64,000 bases of DNA from Thelonectria olida (GCA_020736575.1 JAGPYM010000030.1:372001-436000); one strand, 5' to 3'; numbered from the stretch's first letter, positions 33,266 through 46,785 are shown. The notes: generated by a model not told the origin, from the letters alone. A program made the numbers and translations.

Positions 33266-35365
33266 TCACTCGGGCTTGTCATGTCTCGAGTACATCTTCC
33301 ACTCCAGGGAGCTGGCAAAATCAATCTTGCCTTGCTCAACTTGCTTACGCGTAGCTAAGAGCATCGGTTGGGGCAGACCCATCGACTCCAGGAAGGCAAC
33401 AGCTTAAAGGGTGTCAGTAGGTGCCGCTCTAGGCAGAAGGATATATTCAGGGGAACAACACGTACACTCTTTCCATTCGAGATCCTGTCGGTGGCTGTCC
33501 CACTTGAGCTCATGTGCCATAATGTCAATGACCTTAGGAAGGGCCTCGAGCGCAGCCTGGGCGTTGAGGAAGGCCAGGCGGGTGCGGCGCGCAAGCACGT
33601 CGACGGCGGTCTGGGCGTATTCGTGGCGGACGGCGTAGCGGATCTCGCCATCAACGAAGGGGTACAGCTGGGAGATGCGCTCGCCGCGAGCGGGAAATCG
33701 CTTGTCGGTTAGCTTGCAGAGGGCGGCGACAGTCCAGGCGCGATCGCCGTAGGATTCGGTAAGATGTTTGGCTACTTCGGTCTCGACGCCAAAGTGTTGG
33801 ATGAGAGGGATGAAGAGAGTGTTGCTGAAGCCGTGAGCACCGATAAGGCGGACCTTGTGAGTTTGGCATGTGCCATCAAGAATGGCGCCGTCGTCGATCA
33901 TCTCAGTGCCACTGACACGGGGAGCGTTGGTGACAGACTTGGGATTAAGGCCATACTCTTGAATGGCGGCGTCGACGCACTCCTCGGCCATTTGGCGATA
34001 TGTAGTCCACTTGCCACCAGCGCAGGTGAGCAAACCGGAGGGCGAGATATCAATCAAGTGGTTGCGAACCAACGACTCGGTGTTCTTAGCCTTGGGGTCC
34101 TTGACAAGGGGGCGAATACCAGACCACGCGGCCAGGACATCGCCTCTTCGCACATTGATTTCGGGAGCGAGGTAGTGACCAACTTCGCTCAGGATCCATT
34201 CGATTGACTTCTCATCTGGCAGAGGGTTGGCTGAAATGGTCGAAGGAGAGTCTGTCGTGCCGGCAATGGTGTTTCCTTGCCAGGGAAGGAAGAATATTAC
34301 ACGGCCGTCGGAAGTAGAGGGATCGATTAAGCCCATCTTTCCAGGGCTGAAGTAGCCAGGGAGAATAACATGAACACCAGATGCAGGAGCGACGATGTCC
34401 CTGCACTCTCGGTCGTCCATCTTGCGGATGGAATCGGTGAAGGGGCCGGTGCAATTGATGATGCTCTTGGCTCTGATAGTAATTTCATCGACAGAACGAC
34501 CATCCTTGGAAGCAACCAAATCTTTCACTTTGGCGCCGCAAAGCTTGCCTTGGTCATTCTTGATCAGATCAGTCACTTCGGCGTGGTTCACGACGGTAGC
34601 ACCATAAAGGGCAGCCGTCATGGCTATCGACACATTCATTCTTGAGTCGTTGTGAGCGCCATCATAGTAGACAAGGGCACCGACCAGATCGGTTGGCTTT
34701 AGCATTGGGAAAGCCTCGAGAGCCTTGCTGCGGGTTAGGAAATAGGAACTCTCAATGCCTTCGCTGCCGGCGAGGAAATCATAGAACTTGGTTCCAGCCC
34801 AGTAGTATGGGGCTTTCCACCACTTGTCGAGGGGGAGCATGATGGGCAGCCACGAGCTCAGATGAGGGGCAGTCTGCAGGAAGTACTTGCGTTCTTTGAG
34901 AGCTTCCTTGACTAGCTCGTATTGACTGTAGTCGAGGTTCCAGACGGCTTTTTCGAGATAGCGCACACCTCCGTGAACAAGCTTTGTGCTTTTGCTGCTG
35001 GTGCCACTGCTGAAGTCGTCGCGCTCGACTACAGCAACCCTTAGTCCTCGTGTAGCGGCATCCAATGCGACACCAGCACCTGTGGCACCGCCTCCGATGA
35101 TGAGCATGTCATACTCGACCGAGTCTGGCTGGGAACTTTTGCGCAAGTCAACCAACTGCTCGTCGCGAGATTTCACTCGAGGGAAACGAGGGAGCTTGAA
35201 GCTGCCATCGGCGCCGAATGTGGGAGGTGGAACGGCGGGTGACGAGTGACCAGGGATATCTCGAGGCCGGTAGCTATACGCGAGGACGGCAGCAGTTGTT
35301 GCGACGGCGCCGGGGAGAAGAAATCGGCGGAAGGCGGAGCGGGCGCGGCTTGCGGTAGGCGCCAT
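33266..35365 (-). CDS. GUT2: Mitochondrial FAD-dependent glycerol-3-phosphate dehydrogenase
   Basis: 678-residue inner-membrane flavoprotein oxidising glycerol-3-phosphate to dihydroxyacetone phosphate and passing electrons to ubiquinone; needed for glycerol use and the G3P shuttle. Two exons on the minus strand: 35365-33466 and 33402-33266. The intron has a GTACGT donor and TTAAG acceptor, and splicing rebuilds EWKESVAFLESMGLP. Seen: Arg/Ser/Ala-rich presequence with a hydrophobic stretch (about residues 15-32), FAD-binding DMLIIGGGATGAGVALDAATRG (GGGATG at 91-96), ERDDFSSGTSSKSTKLVHGG and GVRYLE. Family blocks AAWSGIRPLV and LTCAGGKWTTYRQMAE are present. The short last exon ends with MYSRHDKPE. 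No calcium-binding EF-hand extension is visible, as in other fungi. Tail-to-tail with the RGS gene. Confidence 0.97.
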
Positions 35366-37222
35366 GATGGGCAGCGATTGAGATTGAGACTGGCGGAGCT
35401 GTCAAGCTCACTCAAACTGCTGTTGCTGCTTCGCTAGGAGGAGCCTCAGCTACGGTTGATGGTCAATTGGGGCCCCAGATGAATGCGCCTTCATGCATCC
35501 AGCAACTGAAGCTAGGTTCTGAATGAGCGAAGGACGATGATTATGGATGGGTGGTGAGGGAGGCACAAAGGCGCATGCCCGAGGGGTGGATAGCAATGAA
35601 GGGGAATGTAGGTACGTAGGTGTATAGGAGGAGAGACGACAACGGCAAAGGACGAGGAGGGGTGAAAAGAGATCACGGAAGAAAGGATAAAAGAAGAAGA
35701 AAGAGTAGCCGCGGGACCGGTATCAAAGTTTGGTTCAGCAAAAGTAGCGACTCCAACGAGAGTCAAGAGCGTTGGCACATGCTTCTTCTTGTTCTTTCCC
35801 TGCCGGATGGAAATGACGACAGGGTGGGGTGGGTGAGTGAGTGAGAGACCTTGGAGTAATTATTTCTTTACGGCCCGTCTGCAGAGTACGTACTTAGGTA
35901 GGTATCTTGCTTCCAGTGAGTGCCCGAGTGAGTGTGGGGGAGCCCGGTGAAATTTCCATCCATTATTTGGCCCCGGTTCAAATGTCCCAAGGAATGAATG
36001 ACTAGAAATATCACGGGGCGCCATCATTACTCCGGCTCTTGCTTCCCGGGTCAATATTTGCCGTAGAGATTGATCAAGGAGATGCACGATCTGACATGGA
36101 TCCAGCTGGCAGTGCGGTGGTGGAGCTGCAAGGAAATGAATCTGGTTGGGGAAAGGTTGGGGGTCATTCTCATCACTTTATTGACGGGATGATGGAGAGG
36201 AGCTGTTGCCAACAAAGAACTACCCAGGCATTAGAACCCCGGGGCGGCAATTGGAACTTGGGGGGTCAATTGGGGGACTGGACAACCAACACTCTTCTCC
36301 CCTCTCTCCATTATCCCCGAATGCTTCCTTTTATTAAAGCAATTGATTGTGCCGCCTGGGGCAGTGTAGCCTATAACTACCTACCTAAGGATTAAGTGCC
36401 TACCTACCTACCTACCTTAGGTGCCAAGGTGTGATCGGTGGTGCCCTTCCCCGCTTGCCTACCTATGCTTAGCCGTAGCCGTCAGCGATCCCCTCAACCC
36501 CAAATATGGCAACTTTGGGGGTGGTCCTTCATCCCTCCTTCCCGCGTCTTTGCTGTCAATACTGGAAGGTCAAGTGTCAAGTCGCTTGCTGTGCTTCCTT
36601 CTTTCTTCATTTTCCCACCAATAAGAGTTTTTCAATTCGTCCCTATTGCACACACATTGCATACAACTAAAGGAAGCACCCACCATAGAACCCCCAAACC
36701 ACTTCCGGGGTCCGCCTCTCTCCATTCTCCTCCCTCTCTTCTCTCCCCCAAACTCTCAACTTCTCCCGTCTTCAACCATCCCTCCCTCCCCATCAGTTTG
36801 CTCAGCCCCCCTACCTATCCCGCAGCTTTCCACCCATCGTTCGGTTATGTCGGTTCCTCCCGTCACTCTCCCTGCTCACATTCACTTCTTCCCGGCACTC
36901 TGGTCACTCCCCGGCCGCTTCCGTCAAAGAGAAAATCGCGATTAGTCATTATCCTAATAGCACCCAAGACATGCATCATCATGCTTATTCATGCCTGAGC
37001 CAGGTATCTCAATGCTGCGTGAGAGAGGCAGCAAGTCCCAACAGCCGTGCCAGTACCCTCCCAAACAAACGCCGTCCCAATTATAGCCCTGAACCATCCC
37101 GCATTCCATCTCCCGCTATGTACAGTTTCCCATCATTTCCAGTCTAATAAATGAATGCCCTAGATACATCATACAGTCAAGAACTTCCATGTCCTGCGTC
37201 CATCCAGCTCATAGAGGGCTCA
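35366..37222. other. GUT2 promoter region and 3' side of the MHYT gene
   Basis: About 1.86 kb between the GUT2 start and the MHYT-protein stop (both minus strand). Contains a C/T-rich block (36590-36930) and ACCT-type repeats at 35892-35905 and 36378-36424. The open frames here are low-complexity Pro/Ser translations of C/T-rich DNA, not genes. Confidence 0.6.
36378..36424. repeat. ACCT-type microsatellite
   Basis: Two runs of CTAC/CTAC (about 2-4 units each) around AAGGATTAAGTG. A short reverse-complement copy (ACTTAGGTAGGTAT) lies at 35892-35905, and a weaker one (ACTAAGGTAGGCAGGT) near 40865. Confidence 0.75.
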
Positions 37223-40095
37223 TCATTGACGACCTTCCACGCACTCTGAAAACAAGACATCGACAAATGATACCACTTGGGTCACATCACCCGGAACCGT
37301 GCCACGACGGCTGGGCTCAGGCTGACCCACATGCACGTTGGTTCCTAAATGTCCAATCGCTTGCATCTCAATGCCGGCCCCCATATTGCCCCCTGACTCC
37401 GCAACGATAGTGTCTTGACTTTTGGTGGCAACCAAATGCCCTCCCGTGCTCCTCTTGTCTTCTTCAACGTCAATCTTGATCTCCTGAAATACCATGATCC
37501 CTCCATACGAGGGTGCTGCCGACGTTGAACCCATTCGACCCCTTCGACTAGCGTAGGTCGACTCGTCTCCGGAGTCGACAGAGTGAGTCCGGTTGATGTT
37601 GCTGGGAGGGCACAAATTGATAGTTGAACCAGTTCGCACCGAGTCGGGGGATGAGTCTCGAGCATTTCCCCTTGCCTTGGACGAGACCGAATTACTTCCC
37701 GTCGACACACTTGAAAGTCTGGACGGCCACAACTTGGATAGCAGACCTGCTCCATTATCTCTGGATCGTCGTGATTTGGCTGCACTCTTCTTAATAATGG
37801 GCCCTAATTCTTCATGAACACCTCTTGTGAATTGCTGCCCGAATTCGGCGGGAATCTGGTGCATCCTGAAAAAGCTCAAGGGGACAAGCTCGCAAGCTGG
37901 ACTCGACAACCCCGCATGGATCGGGATCACGAGGCGCAATGCAATCATTGTTGACTGCTTGGAGCTCTCATCTCCCGATGAAGGCAGGTCCACGACGGTC
38001 GAGCTAAGGGTAGCTTGGTCAAACAAGGGCTCTTGCGTCCATTCCTGGAGTCCCTTGATGGTTTCCGCAAGCTGACGCGCAAATTTGGCCTCGTTGGGAG
38101 ATCGCGACGATGAATCTTGTTCGCTCAGGGCTCGAAGAAGATTCGTTACTGTCAAATTTTCAAACCGCTTGAGGAACTCGATGTGCCAACCCTCGAGCGC
38201 GGACACTGGAAAAGGCGCGGACGGGAGCAGGTTCCTCACTCCCTTTCTCACCATGATCTCGAACCCAAGCGAGTTGGGCCGGGCTCGAATAGCGAAGAAA
38301 CCCAATTGCACGCCGGTGCGGGTGCTTTGTTGTCGAGTGGTGTAAGTCGCCATGTCGCGAAGCTTTTGGTCAAATCCCGGGCTCTTAATCTGCATGGTCG
38401 CGCGGATAATACCGCTGACTTGCTGGGTTTCGGCGAAGCGATAACCAACCGACACATACCGCTCTGCGTCTCGGTCTGACTCGATTCTGCGAACCAAAAA
38501 CATTAAGGAACCACGGGCGTATTCTTGCTCCCAGAGGTTGATACCTTTTTCCACGTCGCCGCCTAGGTTGTCTGAGAGGGAGCCATGGTCGGAACTCGAC
38601 TTTCTAGACGAATTCTTCTGCAGTTGTGCGCGAGACCGTTTCCCAAGGGCACCCGTGGGCAAGATCTCGTCCCAAAGCACTCCCACAGACGTAATGTGAT
38701 CCCTCAGTCGGTCAGCTAAAGAGGCGGCAGCGAGACAAAAGAGTTCTCGGAATATTACATCGTATTCCTGAATCATTTCGCCATGTTCGTCAATGAGTTG
38801 AATGCCATGTCTTCCGTCCTTCTCGCGGCCCGAATGCGGAAGCAAGGATAGGTGGTGGCGCATTCCACCTATGAGGCTGGAAATGCCACTCCAATTCCGA
38901 GAGGCGTGGAACATCCAATGAAACAGAGGATGGCCAATGTTGAACCCTTCCTTGGAATGCTATTTACGTTAATGACGGATTGTACGACAGATCAGGAGGG
39001 GGGTCTCACCTTTTCTAAGAATGAATCAGTGACAACAGTGCTGGGGATGAGTCCATCAGTGTCAACCAAGATTCTCCCATTCTTGTCGAAGATGGCGGCG
39101 CCCAAAGTAATCTGCTGTGCGCGGAGAGCTGTTCTTCTCATACTCCTTGCGCGAAGAATTGCTGAGCCAGCAATGATGAGACAAGCACCAACAGACTAAG
39201 ACAAGGGTCAGCAAACTTGATCTAACGCGCAGAGATATACGGTCGCTTGGGAAAGGACTTGCTAGGCAGATTACAACAATGACAGTGGCAGTTCGAGAAG
39301 GCTCGTTGCCTTCTGGCCTGATATCAGTGAGGCGATATTGCGTGCCGACGGCAGCACACCAATGCATTCCAGACACAGCCCCAGCAAGGACGACAGCAGA
39401 GATGGCTCGTTTCCACCAGGAGGAGGCCCAAGTGGCCCGGAAGACGAAGAACATGGCCAGAGCAACAATGCTGGCAACAACGGCGATGATTGCTGAACCG
39501 ATGACATATGCAGGCCGGTAGACGCAGGTATAGTTGGCGATAGAGGCATTTCCCAGGTAGTGCATACCACAGACAGCAGTGCCGCAGAGGAGACCGCCGG
39601 TGCAAACCCTCCACCAAGACACACGGTTATTCGTTCCGATTGCAACGAAAGCAGCAAGGAGAACGAGGATGGGCACAAAGAAGGACACGGCAGTAAAACC
39701 ACTCGAGTAGGCGACTTGCAGTTCGGCTTGTCCGTCGGCGAGGTCGATGGCGCGGTTCCCGATGAAATGCTGTGTGGGTGGTGAGCTAAAGGGAGAGTAT
39801 GAGCGACTGCGTTGTACACACCATGCACCAAATGGATATGCCGCCCATGGTAATTGCAGAGCTCATGAGGAGCAGGCTGGTTCGGTCAGTTACACGAATT
39901 AGACGCGGAAGGGATAGTGCTGCGGTCATACTGGTTGAATAGACCCTTGAAACCGGTCCTTCGGTTGATCAACTCGAGGGTTGAGGCAGCACCGACCAGA
40001 CTGACGACATAGCTCAGAGCAACGAAGCCGGGATTGTAACTCTGGGGAACTATGTGGCCGCGGTACTGGTCGAATAAGTCTTGTGAGGAAGACAT
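37223..40095 (-). CDS. MHYT-domain seven-helix membrane protein (five exons)
   Basis: About 875 residues. Exons on the minus strand: 40095-39932, 39876-39822, 39769-39275, 39195-39010, 38950-37223. All introns are GT-AG and in phase; the third uses a GTAATC donor. The N-terminal half is a seven-helix MHYT domain with its three signature repeats: IWCMHFIGN (residues about 71-78), CGMHYLGN (about 140-147) and SGMHWCAA (about 206-213). The Met/His pairs of this family are proposed to bind a metal (copper) and sense a diatomic gas; that is family literature, not shown here. The C-terminal half (about residues 300-875) is cytoplasmic. It starts with LGAAIFDKNGRILVDTDGLIPS, a short PAS-like-looking stretch, but I can assign no enzymatic output domain. 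Low-complexity Ser-rich linkers follow. Confidence 0.86.
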
Positions 40096-43000
40096 GTCGA
40101 AGAAGAGCCGCGTGTCGGCCAGCAAGGCCCAAAGGTGCCGCCGTGTTGGTGAGAAGTAGATGGGATTAGGATGGATCAGACAGGAAGGGACATAATGGAC
40201 AGAAAGGGCAGCATCTCATGTCTACTAATAACAGACGCAGCAGTGGAGGACTCGGCGTTGGTCCTGTGGGGTTTGTGCATTTCACCTGGAACTGGGGCTG
40301 CATCTGCCGCTGGGGCTGGAGCTGGGGCTTGGTGACTTGGGACTGCGACGGACGGGACAGCACGGGTTGGGCTGGGAGAGTGCCCGGCAGACATGATGGA
40401 TACGTGGGATAGATGCATGCAGCATGCTTGACCGGATATGGGTCACCTTGGGGAGATCTTGGTTAGCGCAAGTGCCAAAGCAGGGCAGAGGAGACGCGTG
40501 CTGGCTCTCGATTGGGGCTTGTCGAGGTCGAGGGAGGACGGCAATGAGGCTTTGTTGTTGGAGGGGTGCTGTTATTCATAGGGGGGGATAGAATGCGAGA
40601 TTCGATCTCGTTGGACGACGAGGAGCCCATTTGGCATTGCTTGACGAGGAGCTGCAGGGAGACTACGCTCAAACGGTCGATAGTGGCTTGGAGCCAGCCC
40701 GGCTGCCCTGAAGCTGGGATGACCAAGGGAAGGATGATGGAGGCTGGGATTCCGAGAGATTGTGAGGTGGAGTTGGACGCTGATGTTGGGAGTCAATCGT
40801 GGGTTGATTGCACCGAGGCTCGGCATTGATGGAAGAAGGCAGAGCGCTTTGACTTGACACGTTACTAAGGTAGGCAGGTGGAGGGAGGGGGAGAGGGGGG
40901 GGATGTGAGTGAGTGAGCGAGTGAGGATACGAAATGTGTGCATCAGTTTGAAAAGGCCGAGTCAAAACGGATGTAAAGAAGCGAGACAGGCCAAAGCGCA
41001 TGCAGGCTGCAGCAGATGGAGAGCGAGGTGGGATGCAGGGAGAAGGTTGAGTGTCTTGGATAGAGGACCTTGTCTCTGCAAGTACTTTGCACACGAAGCC
41101 AGTGTGACGCAGTATCAAATGCGAGATTGCATTGAACAGGCAGGGAATCAATGGAATGAGGCAGAAGGGGAGAAAGAGAAGAGCTAAATGTTGGGCAAAG
41201 AAACGAAAAAGGCAGCCACCAACACACGAGCCGCCGAAGAAAGGAAATCCAAGTGCAGTGGTTCGGCGGTTGCGAGATGTTTGTCGGTGATGTGTGTGGC
41301 TGCTGATGAGGCGGAACCGACGTGCAACAACCACGACGAAGGATGGTCTGTCAGTCTCTGTCTCTTCTGTCCGTCCCCCTTTTTGGTTCCGAGGGAGGGA
41401 GTTGCCGTGATGACAGGAGTGGTGGACGAATGCTTGTTGTTGATACGATGAGGGAATACGTAGCTACCTCGGTACTTACCCGATCACTTCCTTCCAGTTT
41501 GACAGTGAAAGTCTTTCCCTCTCATCGACAGGAGGGCGGAAGGAGCGAATTGTGGTGGGCTGAAAAAAAGCCACGGATCAAGTGCCGCATTGATCCGTCG
41601 GCCGCCATTCTGTCCGTGGCGTCAAGGGGAGGAGATTGGCGGCAACGACTAAGTTACCTGCAAGCTGTCCATAATTGTCGCCGACAGCCGTGTAAGGGAT
41701 GGTGGTGATGATGATGGTAAAGTTGCGTTGTCATGTGCTTGTTGGTGTTGTTGGTGTTGCCGTCCTTCCCATTGCAGTAATGATGTGCACCTTTGCGACA
41801 GCTGATGAAATCTCTAGTTTCCCACCTAGTAACCACCATTAGACAAGTTGACAGCATCACAATGTCGATCCCCCTCTCCCCCCGTCTTTGCTTTTTTCTT
41901 TTGCTGTCCGTTCTGTCTAACTACTACGTAGGAGCGATCTGGTCAGAGCCACCCCTGGAACGGCGCCGGCGTTTACTCACCTGCCCCTGGTCGACCGTCG
42001 TTAGCGAGTTTGTGTTTTTGCGCCAGGAACAGCCCTGTTCGGCCGCAACAAAGCACCTAAGCTTCTCAACCACTTGACGGCAGGAATAAATTGACGCGGT
42101 GTTTTATTTGTGCTTTGCTGCTTGCGTGAGAGATGAAAAGGAAAACCATGTTTGCTTCATGAACTGGTTCGCTGCGTTCCTTTTTCGCACCTCCAGTTTA
42201 TCTTTCCCAGGGGTCATGACTCAACAGACTCGTCCAAACCGCCAACTAGTTACAAGCTCACCCGGCGAAGTAACCGTCCATCGGGGATCGATCGCTTTCG
42301 GATCTCACCAGCCGAACTTGACTCTTTTTCTTTTTAAAACCGGTAATTACGAGATGGTATTCTTCCGGCCGACCCCCCTAGCGTCGTATTTGCAGTGAGC
42401 CGCACACCACCAACGCAAATGCCATCCACTTTCAGCTCCTCACCCTTCTTCAACTGTGCTTTTCTGTTTCGTTTCCTCTCAATCAAACTATCGAAACTCT
42501 CCCGTCTTTGCGTCCCTGTTCCGCAGTGGAGATGGCCATCCACCGTTCCCCTTCAGCTGGGAACCTGAATGCCTCTCGAGTCTCCGTAACGGTCTCGACC
42601 AAAACCCCTGTACCGCTAAGAGTATTCCCCTGTCCATGGCCAAGCAAAATCTTTTCTCACAATCATTCGGCATCTCTGATGATCGATTTGTGTAGATCGC
42701 CCCCTCCCCCCGTGGGCCTGGACTATTTTCCGATATGCATCACGATTCCCCTCGTCGAAAATATCATCACTTTTTTCGTAGCCCTGCTTAGTCTCGTCTG
42801 TGCCAAGTCCGATTCCTTTTGCACTGCTCTCCTCGGTTCTGCGGGATATATAACTACTTCGTATTTAAGTCCTTTTACCCGTCTCCTTAATGACATCCAT
42901 CCGCCCGTGTGTTGGAGCCACGCTTGGTCACCACCTGTCAGTGAGCACTCGACACGAGCTGGGGCGGGTGAGCGAGCGAAAGCCTCTCCTCTCCGGTCTC

Positions 43001-43301
43001 CTTGGTCGAATTTAAAAAAGTGCCCGGGTGTACTCCATATTATCAAAATTGCGTCTCGGTTTTTGCATCGTTTACATCATTGGCACACTTCCAGACCATC
43101 AAGTGAGACCACTTTGCTCCTCATCGCCTCTTTCATTTTCATCTCAGACCAATAGACAAACCCCTTTTAAATACATTCTATCCTAGCAGTCTCCAAACCC
43201 AAGACAACTTTGACCTGACCACTGCCGAAGTCCCTTCTTTCCTAGTGGTCTGCCGGCGAACTCGTGGGTCTAGCTGCGTTTATCCAAGCATCACCTTTCG
43301 G
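40096..43301. other. 3.2-kb region upstream of the MHYT gene
   Basis: Between the MHYT start (minus) and the TYW4 stop (minus). Open frames of 215-221 codons occur on each strand, but they are Ser/Pro/Cys-rich translations of biased DNA without domains. It probably carries the promoter and a long leader of the MHYT gene (left) and the 3' UTR of TYW4 (right end). No gene supported. Confidence 0.55.
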
Positions 43302-46300
43302 CTACTGCGCCAGATCGTGCAACAGTTCATCCGCCAGACGCGCCAGGTAAAACTGCCGGATTTCCGGGGGCAGCCGTTCGAATCCTTTCGCGACCCGTGC
43401 CACCTCCTGCCTCCCTTTCTCATATGCCGCCAGGTCTCGGTTCCCATACACATCTCGCCCGGACGCGTACCCACTCTCCAAGTCACGGAAGAAGTAATTG
43501 ACTGCAACGCTCAGATCAGTTGTTGGCGTTGCTGTATGAAACCACATTGTTGGTAGGAACAAGAGATCCCCTGCCTCCAACTTGGCTTCATATGGATGGG
43601 TGCCCAAAAGTTGGTGCTTCTCCAGTGCCGAGAAGACATCGAGGCTTGAGCTGGACGCGCCGGGAGCGAAGGCTAGGTGGCGCACATCAGTTGGCGGGAA
43701 TAGCACCATGCGCTTCGAACCTCGTATTTGTGCGTACACATTAGCCATGACCTGAAAACGCAGTTTAGTACTCGAAGCTTCACTTTTAGTTCTCTCACTG
43801 CGAAATCAACTCACATCATAGTGCAGCCACATATTCACTTTGCCCGATATTCTGAGCACAGAGCTAAAGAGGTTTTCCTTGACGGGGGCAAGCTCGTCCG
43901 GAAGACGACAGTCACTGGCCAGCGAGGGAAAGTCGTCATCAATATTAGCGGGTGATTCGGATGGTTTCTGGTCTGAGAGCGACCGTAGGTACAGCCTCTG
44001 TCCTTGACTGGCTTTGCTTATGAAAGTCCCAAACGATTCAGTCACGTAACGAAAGTTTTTCGAGTTGAAGTCCAGTTTTTCCGTGTCCATCTGGCATTCA
44101 TGCACGATCACCTACGTTTTGTTAGCTGTTCATTGCTCTACAGTAAGGCGCAGAGCCAAAAATAGCTCACCTCTTTCGATTCCCCAAGACGCTGCACCAT
44201 GTTCTCGGGGGTCCAGCTCTCAACACATCCACCTAAGTTGAGACCTTCGATGATGACAGGCTTCCTTGTGTGCAGAATCTCCTTGAACTCGTCCACTGAG
44301 CTAACCCGCACGCGAGGAATAGGCGTCAGGCTGGTCTCGGTCGTTCCATTACTGCGGTCTTTCCCATTGGAAGTGGAATGCGTTACTGTGGGCGAGTCCA
44401 AGTAACGGATGTCGACACACTTTTCACTGTTAAATCTTCGCTGTGATACCTTTGGGAATATACTCGACGTATGAATGGTGTAGACACCGGTTTCGGAGAA
44501 TGTTCCAAAGGAGAAGCATGTAGCACCTCCTCCTACGAGAAAGAGAGTGTTTTTCATCAACACCACAGAAGAGCCAATCATCAGAGGCCACTTGCTAGTG
44601 TTGGTTTCGGATGGTGTCGATAGGACAATCTGCAATCCGTCTGAGACGACAACAAAGGCTACGTCTTGGCCTTGAGAAGAGCCGTGTTGGCCCACGCCCA
44701 CTCCCACGCCACCGCATATAGCAGCGAAAGAGTTTCCTTGGACTACTTGTGCGCCGAATACCGACAGAGCATCGCCCTGCTCTCCTAGATCCTGTACCAA
44801 GTCGAAATGGAGTAATGGCTATGGGAGTATTGTTAGTAGGGTTTCGTCCAACGCCTGGTTTGAGTTGTTTAAAAGTCATGGTCGAGGACGTCGTCATATC
44901 ATAACTTACCGATGAATCAGCAAAATCAAGGTTCCATCGATACGCCTTGGTGTTAATGATTCCAGCCTGCGTGATTCCTCCTGACAGCAGCCCGGTAAAT
45001 GTGGCTGAGCTACTCCGTGACTCGATTGATGAACCAATGGCAACAGCTCCAAAGGTTGGCTCCGGCACGCAGCCCGATATCACACACTTGAGCCAACCCT
45101 TAACAGGGTGAAAGATAAAGTAATCCGGGGATACTTGAGCAGAGCCAGTCTTACCACCGAAGACAAGTGCAAGGCTTGAGCCTCTGGGGCGGACAGCAGA
45201 GTGTCTAAACAGGGGTGACGGGAGGTCCTCGGTTTTCTCCCATGATCTCGAGTCTTTCTTAAATAGCCAACAATCCGAGAACACGCTGGTTGGTGATGCC
45301 CGTCCTCCAGCAAGGAGGGTCCCATAGGAACCAAGGTCGGTGAGTGTATGGCACATTCGTGCAGATGGGCCAACGGGGGAAAGCTCCAACGGAATAGAAG
45401 ACCCTTCCAGAGTGTAAACGTCGCACGATCCAACCCTTCCATTTGACCCCATTCCGAATGTGTGCACAGCATAGTCCTGCCCCTCAGGATTCGTCACTAC
45501 CATAGGGGCGCCGAATCGGCGTTTAGGAGCAGAAGAGATATGGCAACTAATCTCTAGGTCAACTGTCGGACAAATGGCCTTTGCCTCTCCCTTGATATTG
45601 GATGTGCCATAAGAAGCCGCTTTTGCATGTATGACAACATAGTGACGGGCAAACAGAACAAACTCTTCCCATTCATCAAACGGTTCTACCTCGTCGAGGG
45701 CAATTCTCTCGGAGGAGTTGAGAAAATGGTCGTCATTCCAAGCTTGCCAAAGGTCCCACAGGTCTACTTGGCCCCATCCTCCCTCTTGGAAGCGGCGGCG
45801 TTGGCTGTCCAAGTTGGGATATTGGTGAACGGATTTAAGGGAAGTATTAAGCTTGTTAAAATGAGTCAGCATTTTCCTAGCAAACGGGTGATCCGGGCCA
45901 TTGGGCAAGATCTGCTCGAGAAGGCAGAACTCGGCTATAAGAAATTAGCATACAACATATGAAGACAGATTCATCCATCTGAAGAAGACTGACCATGGCC
46001 AATCGTGCTAGCCCACTGGATGAGAGCATCGGCCGACTTGGTGTCCATATAAGTGATAGAGACTTCAGCCACAAACAAGACTGAGCAGTCTGACAGAGGG
46101 AGAAATGATTCGAGGCACTGGCGGAGAGCATCGAGCTTACGCAAATCACACCCAAGTTGGCAATACTTGTCACTACGAAGGAGGACTTGGTCTGTGTCTT
46201 TCTCGCTGGTGGTTGGATTCTCGCCCAGCAACTCGCGAAGCTGAGGGGTGCCCAGAACAATAGTGCGCTTCTTTCGCATAAGATCCGGGTAGTCGATGTC

Positions 46301-46785
46301 AATGAAAACAGTGTTTTCGCAGGCATCGGGATAACGGGCGTGACATTGCCATGGAAGGACATCGCTTGGGAGTTACAGTCAGCAGATATAGTTTAACCAT
46401 AGAGATCAGACAAGACTCACCTGCCACACCCAAGATTGATAACAACCTTCTTCCGACCAGACGGCGATGACTTGAGAAAGTGATGAACAACAACGTCGAT
46501 GGCTCGAAGTCTCAACCAATATCCCCGATTGATGAGTGGTGCCCGTCGCTGAAACTTGGGTACAAAATAACGGAAGAAATGGGGTTCGTTGGGGTAGTAA
46601 AGCCTCTCAACGCTTCGTTTGGAGACGATGCTGCTACTATTTGTCTATGTATGTATTTAGAAAGTGACTATCAACTCGAGTAGAAGCACTAATTGACTTA
46701 CGCCCATGATCAGGTCGTCGATTGCCTGTGACTTGGACTGCCGCGGGGGCGGGGGCTTGTGCTTTTTCGGGGAGGATTTTGACAT
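43302..46785 (-). CDS. PPM2: tRNA wybutosine-synthesising protein 4 (methyltransferase-kelch-JmjC)
   Basis: 1,032-residue enzyme of the last steps of wybutosine formation on tRNA-Phe G37: carboxyl methylation and methoxycarbonylation. Seven exons on the minus strand, all GT-AG and in phase: 46785-46702, 46644-46421, 46364-45994, 45934-44910, 44818-44171, 44111-43815, 43751-43302. Domain order seen: N-terminal LCMT-type SAM methyltransferase with [16 protein letters not shown] and VINLGCGSD (glycine motif about residues 97-104). Then a kelch-like propeller region (about 400-720; [37 protein letters not shown]). Last, a JmjC-like domain (about 785-1032) with the iron-ligand pair in [14 protein letters not shown] and a distal His in [12 protein letters not shown]. 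Length and order match yeast Ppm2/Tyw4. Head-to-head with ATG18, 1 kb apart. Confidence 0.95.

Noticed and set aside
36438..36998. 186-codon Pro/Ser-rich frame
   Set aside because: It is the translation of a C/T-rich leader-type tract; the repeats explain the openness.
40669..41334. 221-codon minus-strand frame upstream of the MHYT gene
   Set aside because: Ser/Pro/His-rich translation of C/T-rich leader DNA without recognisable family features.
42508..43155. 215-codon plus-strand frame
   Set aside because: No motif, composition like the surrounding non-coding DNA, and the region fits a long leader or intergenic stretch.
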